Source of the DNA: UBA10677 sp045532295 | GTDB taxonomy: Bacteria; Bacillota; Clostridia; Christensenellales; Pumilibacteraceae | DNA: 64,000 nucleotides | Reading direction: 5' to 3' | Assembly: GCA_045532295.1 (NCBI GenBank) | Contig: JAZSFP010000004.1 | Location: 69,161 to 133,160 of the forward strand | Part shown: one piece after another, positions 59,757 through 64,000 of the stretch | How positions within the stretch are numbered: position 1 is the stretch's first letter | How the letters are laid out: every line of letters begins with the position of its first letter | Notes under the pieces: generated by a model | What the model saw: the letters and a program-made list of their open reading frames with translations, nothing else | Told to the model about the DNA's origin: nothing | Databases searched by the model: none | Translations under genes and position numbers: made by a program

Positions 59757-60377
59757 TTATTTATCGCTTTCTTTATTGATTACTTTCTTTTGCCAAGACC
59801 TTTTACCACAATTTGGGCATTTCATATAACGCGTTCTGCCGGCGTGCATTGCCCAAAGTACAGCAGAAAAAGTGGGAATATAACGGTGTCCGCACTCTTT
59901 ACACTCGTAGTAGCCTGCGGTTTGCTCAATTTTGAGCATAAAGGGAAGAGCGACCAACAGCGGAATAAGTCCGATTAAAATAATCACTACTCTGATCCAC
60001 TCCTCTACGGGCAAAAACGCGCTTACGAGACACGACGCGAGCAAAAACAGCGTACTGATTACGCCCACTAAAATTTCCACGCTAAGAAGTCGTTTGTCCG
60101 CCTCTTCCTTTTGCTTAATCATCTCAAGCAAATTGTCTTGCATTTCTTTATTATAATCTTCCATTGAAACTACCTCCCCGCTCAACAAATCGTTGACGCT
60201 AATTTTGAGAATATCACACAGTTCAATCATAATGGACGAATCGGGTAACGCTCTGCCCGTTTCCCACTTTGAGACTGCTCTGTCCGTAATATTCAACATT
60301 TCCGCTAACTGCATTTGCGTTAAGTTAGCGTTCTTTCTTCTCTCTGCAATAAAGTTGCCTATTTTGGTTAAATCCAT
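59757..60377 (-). CDS. XRE-family regulator with membrane helices and zinc ribbon
   Basis: 206 aa. HTH_3 domain at residues 5-60 (LTQMQLAEMLNITDRAVSKW). Two hydrophobic helices follow (about 105-155, VISTLFLLASCLVSAFL, VVIILIGLIPLLVALPFML), then a zinc ribbon with CKECGH and CPNCGK. A membrane-bound DNA-binding protein with an intracellular zinc site is plausible. GGAGG is eight bases upstream. Confidence 0.88.
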   Translation of the reverse strand: MDLTKIGNFIAERRKNANLTQMQLAEMLNITDRAVSKWETGRALPDSSIMIELCDILKISVNDLLSGEVVSMEDYNKEMQDNLLEMIKQKEEADKRLLSVEILVGVISTLFLLASCLVSAFLPVEEWIRVVIILIGLIPLLVALPFMLKIEQTAGYYECKECGHRYIPTFSAVLWAMHAGRTRYMKCPNCGKRSWQKKVINKESDK

Positions 60378-60397
60378 AATTCTTGCCTCCTGACATT

Positions 60398-60426
60398 ATT
60401 ATAGCAAGTAGATTAAAAAAAGTAAA
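60398..60426 (-). promoter_or_regulatory. Promoter of the XRE regulator
   Basis: TTTACT (60421-60426), 17-base spacer, TATAAT (60398-60403) on the minus strand. Confidence 0.75.
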
Positions 60427-60514
60427 CATACCGTTGGTTGAGTGGGGAGTTTTCAACCACGGGTAGACCTCGTTTTTACCAAAAATCCTATACCGTATGC
60501 GTTTTTTCGTTACA

Positions 60515-60544
60515 AAATAAAAACCCGCGGAAAAATTACGCGGG
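60515..60544 (-). terminator. Terminator of the DUF1538/P-II operon
   Basis: CGCGGG-type 6-bp stem (60524-60529 with 60539-60544), nine-base loop, followed by TTTTTATTTTG on the minus strand, just after the P-II stop. Confidence 0.75.
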
Positions 60545-60551
60545 CTTATTT

Positions 60552-60875
60552 TTACTCTTCTATAGGCGTTTCGTGGATAGTAAGGGTGGAACACTCTACG
60601 GGCAAGAAGAAACAAAGTCCGTGAGCAGGCGTGCCAACGCCCACTTTTTCCTTGACTTTTTCCATAATCTTAAGCGCAACTTCCTTTTCAACGACGCTCA
60701 AAATAATTTCCTTTTCGGTGTCGATAGTAATACCCAAAATGGTTTGGGGCTTATTAACAGAACCGCGCGCGTTAAGAATAGTCGCGCCAGTTGAACCGAC
60801 GGAGCGAGCAATCTCCACCACTTCGGAACTAAAACCTGCGTTAACGATAATATATAATGCTTTTAACTCTTTCAT
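60552..60875 (-). CDS. P-II-like regulatory protein 1
   Basis: 107 aa. The start KELKALYIIVNAGFSSEVVE and the later KEIILSVVEKEVALKIMEKV and VGVGTPAHGLCFFLPV follow the ferredoxin-like P-II fold. There is no GlnB-type T-loop Tyr motif, so it is a P-II relative rather than GlnB. It is the third gene after the DUF1538 gene, 15 bases after the second P-II-like gene. It probably binds a nucleotide or small ligand and adjusts the transporter. Confidence 0.85.
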   Translation of the reverse strand: MKELKALYIIVNAGFSSEVVEIARSVGSTGATILNARGSVNKPQTILGITIDTEKEIILSVVEKEVALKIMEKVKEKVGVGTPAHGLCFFLPVECSTLTIHETPIEE

Positions 60876-60890
60876 AATCCTTCTCCTTTT

Positions 60891-61205
60891 CTAAAACGCC
60901 AAACTCTCAACGGCAACGCTAAATGCAATGCCGGTGTTAGGCTTACTAAAATTATAATCGTTATACAAAACTTTGATAAGTTGCTCCGCCTTCTCCGTTC
61001 TAAGCAAACAGGAAATTACGACCTTATTTTGCTGAGCCTCGAACCCAAACGCAGAGGCTATGACGCTCGGACTCATCGAGCCTTTGCCGTAAATAGTCTC
61101 AATCGCTTTTGCTCCGTACTCGCCCAAGAGGGACAAGAACTTGTCTTTTTCTTTTTGCTCGGCAATAATGACGAAATATTGCGCTACGCTTTGAATATTA
61201 CTCAT
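60891..61205 (-). CDS. P-II-like regulatory protein 2
   Basis: 104 aa from MSNIQSVAQYFVIIAEQ at 61205, inside the last codons of the DUF1538 gene (8-base overlap), with GAGG nine bases upstream. Also ferredoxin-like P-II in layout (YFVIIAEQKEKDKFLSLLGE ... KVVISCLLRTEKAEQLIKVL). It is divergent from protein 1. Confidence 0.75.
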   Translation of the reverse strand: MSNIQSVAQYFVIIAEQKEKDKFLSLLGEYGAKAIETIYGKGSMSPSVIASAFGFEAQQNKVVISCLLRTEKAEQLIKVLYNDYNFSKPNTGIAFSVAVESLAF

Positions 61206-62784
61206 TTGAATTTTCCTCACTTTCGTTAGTGTTGGCGGTAGAGGGCACAAGCAGGTCGCAAAAATCCTCGTAACTCTCTTCGCTCGCCTCACGCTCTGCC
61301 TTTTTAAGACGGATATTATAGATAATGCCCAGCGCCTGAATTGCTATTAGGGGCGTTACGGAAATAAAGGATATTATTCCAAAACCGTTCGTTAGTATTG
61401 ACATTACGCCTCCGCTTGCCTCCGCTACCGCACTTGCAACGCTTAGCGTTAAGGGGGTAAGGAAAGCCGAGGTTAGCGCGCCACCCGTTACTCCGCCCGA
61501 GTCAAACGCGAGGGCAACGAACAGTTTGGGGGTAAAGGGCATCATTATTAGCGCGATTAGGTAAAGAGGCGCGAGGAAGTAGAGGATATTTATCTCCGTC
61601 AATATTTTAAGGATTGACAAGAGCGACGCAACGCCTATACCAAGCGCCAAAGTCAAAATTATGGTCATTTTCTTTATGTGGCCGTTAGTAAGTTCCTCGA
61701 TTTGACCGCCAAGCACCGTTACGGCAGGCTCGGAAACGGTTATTGCCGAACCAAGCACGAACCCAACTATCAATAATAGCCACTTAACCCACTCGGGATT
61801 ACCCTCCTTAAAGAAGATTTGCCCGATATACTGCCCGATAAAGCCGAACCCAAAGTCGATGCCCGACAAAAACACGAGCAGTCCGAGGTAGACGGGAATT
61901 ACGCCCAGCATAAGTTTAAGGAAGGCTTTGGGGGGAATTTTGATAAGGAAGAGCAAGAACGGAATAGATATAAGCACGATAGGAAGAACTGCGAGGGCAA
62001 CGCCTAAAAGGTTAGAAAGGATTATCTCGCCAAAGCCTCCGCTACTGGTCATATCGAAAGCGTTCTCGGGCGGAAGAACACCGCCGTTTACCGATTTAAT
62101 TATAATTCCGTAAACAAGCACCGCAATGATAGGTCCGACGGAAGAAATACCGATAATGCCAAGTGAGTCTTCGTTAGTCTTGCTTTTAGAAAACGTGGTG
62201 GAAATACCCATCCCAAGCGCCAAAATAAAGGGCACTGAAACGTCGCCCGTAGTCGCTCCACTGCCGTCGAAGGCGAGGGCTATAAACTCGTTAGGCGCGA
62301 AGATAACGAGAATAAAGACGAGCGTGTACAAAATAGCAAAAACCCACTTAATGTTGAGGTTTTTAACTATTCTAAGGAGCGCGATTGCTACTCCAAGCCC
62401 TATACCCGTACCCGTTATCCAAATGAAAATAGTGCTATCCACGAGGGGCATAATCATACCGATTTGCTTTGCTAAGACGGACAAAGCAGGCTCAGCGACC
62501 GTTGCTAAAAGCCCGAAAGTAAACCCAAATAATAGCACGAAAATCAGTTTGTTGTACTTTGCGAACGAGCCTCCCACCATTTTGCCGATAGGAAGTATGC
62601 TCGACTCAAGTCCGATTAGGAATAGGGATTGACCAACGACCACGCATAAATATCCCACGATAACCTTAGCGTAGTCGGTAGGCTCGGGCAGAGGCGCGAG
62701 CAGTAAGCATATTAAGATGATAATCGCAAGTGGTAAAGTGGCAACGACGGTCTCTTTTACCGTTTGCAAAAATTTAGATTTCAT
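61198..62784 (-). CDS. DUF1538 membrane transporter with two repeats
   Basis: 528 aa, about 14 hydrophobic segments, built of two homologous DUF1538 halves (LFGFTFGLLATVAEPALSVL in the first, LLIVGFVLGSAITVSEPAVT in the second), each with a conserved ATxAEPA/ITVSEPA segment and a GDVSVPFILALGMG / GGVTGGALTSAFL stretch. DUF1538 proteins are uncharacterised transporters, often next to P-II genes. GGAG is 12 bases upstream. First gene of a three-gene operon. Confidence 0.88.
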   Translation of the reverse strand: MKSKFLQTVKETVVATLPLAIIILICLLLAPLPEPTDYAKVIVGYLCVVVGQSLFLIGLESSILPIGKMVGGSFAKYNKLIFVLLFGFTFGLLATVAEPALSVLAKQIGMIMPLVDSTIFIWITGTGIGLGVAIALLRIVKNLNIKWVFAILYTLVFILVIFAPNEFIALAFDGSGATTGDVSVPFILALGMGISTTFSKSKTNEDSLGIIGISSVGPIIAVLVYGIIIKSVNGGVLPPENAFDMTSSGGFGEIILSNLLGVALAVLPIVLISIPFLLFLIKIPPKAFLKLMLGVIPVYLGLLVFLSGIDFGFGFIGQYIGQIFFKEGNPEWVKWLLLIVGFVLGSAITVSEPAVTVLGGQIEELTNGHIKKMTIILTLALGIGVASLLSILKILTEINILYFLAPLYLIALIMMPFTPKLFVALAFDSGGVTGGALTSAFLTPLTLSVASAVAEASGGVMSILTNGFGIISFISVTPLIAIQALGIIYNIRLKKAEREASEESYEDFCDLLVPSTANTNESEENSNE

Positions 62785-62832
62785 ACGCGCGTTTCACTCC
62801 GATAAAGTTAAATTCCCTTTTTCCTATTATAT

Positions 62833-62861
62833 ATTATAACATTAAATATCCAAAAAATCAA
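62833..62861 (-). promoter_or_regulatory. Promoter of the DUF1538/P-II operon
   Basis: TTGATT (62856-62861), 17-base spacer, TATAAT (62833-62838) on the minus strand. Confidence 0.75.
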
Positions 62862-62865
62862 TGTT

Positions 62866-63645
62866 TTAGCCGTTTTTACGCCTAAGCATCGTTTTTGAGT
62901 AATAATCGTAGCGTTTTTTAGGGCGTTCGCTCGCAACCTCGAGCGCGCCGATAGCAATTAAGTATTCAATCCTATGCGCGATAAAGAGGTCGGATACGCC
63001 GTGAGGACAAGAAGAGAGCGTCTTTGCAACCAAACTTCCAAGCGAAAATCTTCCGTTTTTAGGCGCAAATCCCAAAATCGTCCCGTCAAGATAATCTTCT
63101 GAAACGGAAGTTACCTCTCCGCCGATATTTAGCCTAAGTAGAGCGTTCTCGCTCGCTAACTTTTCCCACTTTTTCTCAATACTCTCTCGCTCGCCCTTGC
63201 TCAGTTCTCTCTCTAAAACAAGAGAGTTTTTCATCTCGCTTTCCGTAGCCTCGCTCCAAGCCCTGTCGCAGTCTTTTTCTCTTATCCCTGCCGTATCGGG
63301 CATTTCAACGATTAAAAGCGCGCAATCAACCCCACGAAGTGAGTAAACTAAGTGGTAAAATCCACACTTTGAACAAGGAGTGCTTGCCGTCCAAACCCTG
63401 ATAACTTTATCGGTCTTTGCGCGCGCAATTATGCGTTCTAAGCGTTTGCAGTCCTCTTGCCAAACCTTTACCCTTTCCTCCACTTTGCAAATATCGTAAA
63501 AGTCCACCAGCCAAGCCTTACGCTCTTCGTTAAAGTTTCCGCCCACGCGTCCAAGGTCTAAATGACGGTGAGAATAAGTGAACTCTTCGCCCACGCTCTT
63601 TGCGAGCATTTCGCTCTCTCTATATCCAAAACAAATATTAAGCAT
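62866..63645 (-). CDS. DUF1835/DUF3658-like protein
   Basis: 259 aa from MLNICFGYRESEMLAKS at 63645 (GGAGG five bases upstream; an in-frame ATG 15 codons earlier is inside the promoter zone). N-terminal ICFGYRESEMLAKSV and HLDLGRVGGNFNEERKAWL follow the DUF1835 pattern, with a C-terminal winged-helix-like DUF3658 region (HRIEYLIAIGALEVASE). It contains a CSKCGFYH motif. Function unknown. Confidence 0.7.
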   Translation of the reverse strand: MLNICFGYRESEMLAKSVGEEFTYSHRHLDLGRVGGNFNEERKAWLVDFYDICKVEERVKVWQEDCKRLERIIARAKTDKVIRVWTASTPCSKCGFYHLVYSLRGVDCALLIVEMPDTAGIREKDCDRAWSEATESEMKNSLVLERELSKGERESIEKKWEKLASENALLRLNIGGEVTSVSEDYLDGTILGFAPKNGRFSLGSLVAKTLSSCPHGVSDLFIAHRIEYLIAIGALEVASERPKKRYDYYSKTMLRRKNG

Positions 63646-63661
63646 TTCGCCCTCCACTATC

Positions 63662-63690
63662 ATTATATCATATACTCTATCTTTTTTCAA
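63662..63690 (-). promoter_or_regulatory. Promoter of the DUF1835-like gene
   Basis: TTGAAA (63685-63690), 17-base spacer, TATAAT (63662-63667) on the minus strand. Confidence 0.75.
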
Positions 63691-63703
63691 CCGTTTAACG
63701 ATA

Positions 63704-63740
63704 AAAGAAAAAAGCCCAAACCGTTTGGCTTGGACTTTTT
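63704..63740 (-). terminator. Terminator of the surface-protein gene
   Basis: AAAGTCCAAGCC / GGTTTGGGCTTT, 12 bp with two G-T pairs and a four-base loop, followed by TTTCTTTT on the minus strand. Confidence 0.8.
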
Positions 63741-63756
63741 CTTTATTTAGTGCTTT

Positions 63757-64000
63757 TTAGTTCAATTTTGCAGGTACGGGAACGCCGTCTTTAATATCCC
63801 AGAAATCGTTGTCCCAACTGCTAAAGTCAATGCCTGCGCCCTTTAACGCGTCGTAGTCAGCGTAAGCGCCGGAATTAGCAACGGTGCTACCAGTGTTATT
63901 CACCTTATCAAAAACTTTACCCACTGCGTACAAGTTGCTTAAATTAGAGTTTTCCATATTGTTGATGGGAGCGCCTACCACGTCGCCCTCGGCAGTGTTA
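63757..64000 (-). CDS. C-terminal end of a large surface repeat protein
   Basis: The last 81 codons of a gene that enters from beyond 64000. The visible part (NSNLSNLYAVGKVFDKVNNT ... YDALKGAGIDFSSWDNDFW, then WDIKDGVPVPAKLN and stop) matches the end of GLUG/leucine-rich surface proteins, which close with 'WDIxDGxPxL' units. Probably secreted. The full length cannot be seen. Confidence 0.6.
   Translation of the reverse strand, partial: NTAEGDVVGAPINNMENSNLSNLYAVGKVFDKVNNTGSTVANSGAYADYDALKGAGIDFSSWDNDFWDIKDGVPVPAKLN

Overview
The window looks like chromosomal DNA of an anaerobic, low-to-medium GC Bacillota, most likely an uncultured gut Clostridia (Christensenellales-like). The reasons are Gram-positive Shine-Dalgarno sites (GGAGG), TTGACA-N17-TATAAT promoters in front of most transcription units, a YyaC-type spore protein, a DUF5685/J-protein pair, a Re-citrate-synthase-like enzyme, and an N-acetylhexosamine kinase typical of gut glycan users. 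Species-level placement is inference. There are about 60 genes, most on the minus strand, one tRNA-Ser(GCU), and no rRNA or CRISPR.

Layout. 1-10 kb: a partial DUF4091/GH123-like gene, a lipoprotein, a hypothetical, the TrkH-TrkA potassium uptake operon, a CvpA-like protein, yyaC, and an AT-rich Fic gene between two repeat blocks. 10-18 kb: mfd, a PrsA-like foldase, a dehydroquinate-synthase-fold protein and a HAD phosphatase, then DUF1858-pth. 18-25 kb: a PRC-barrel-like protein, murC, hisK-eutH, an acetyltransferase and a CDF metal exporter. 25-31 kb (accessory): an orphan phage-type replication gene, a promoter-driven small structured RNA candidate, a three-block hairpin cassette behind tRNA-Ser, a tandem-TIR/TPR protein and a secreted RsgI-like protein. 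31-35 kb: DUF1624 protein with acyl-CoA ligase, and an MFS transporter. 35-39 kb: the rpmG-secE-nusG-rplKA-(L10 leader)-rplJL operon. 39-45 kb: a sugar isomerase and a six-gene unit P-loop-thrC-trpS-DUF5685-J-protein-membrane protein. 45-56 kb: a repeat-bounded GIY-YIG nuclease gene, citrate synthase with aminotransferase, nahK, a CNNM/CorC protein, acpP, rbsK with a PHP phosphoesterase, and a Na/Pi cotransporter. 56-64 kb: a Mrp ATPase, gltX, pepV, an XRE regulator, a DUF1538 transporter with two P-II-like proteins, a DUF1835-like protein and a partial surface protein.

Several things stand out. (1) A ~150-bp foldback element lies just behind rplL, acpP and a lipoprotein gene; its stems differ between copies by paired substitutions, as expected of a conserved RNA or DNA hairpin. 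(2) A GIY-YIG nuclease gene is bounded by inverted TGTCATACCGA ends and by a perfect 45-bp direct repeat. (3) At least two genes (21076 and 33641) have a consensus promoter placed so that transcription would start on the A of the ATG. (4) Intergenic regions are full of mosaic palindromic repeats, one a four-copy ~130-bp foldback unit. (5) A DUF1538 transporter is encoded with two P-II-like proteins.
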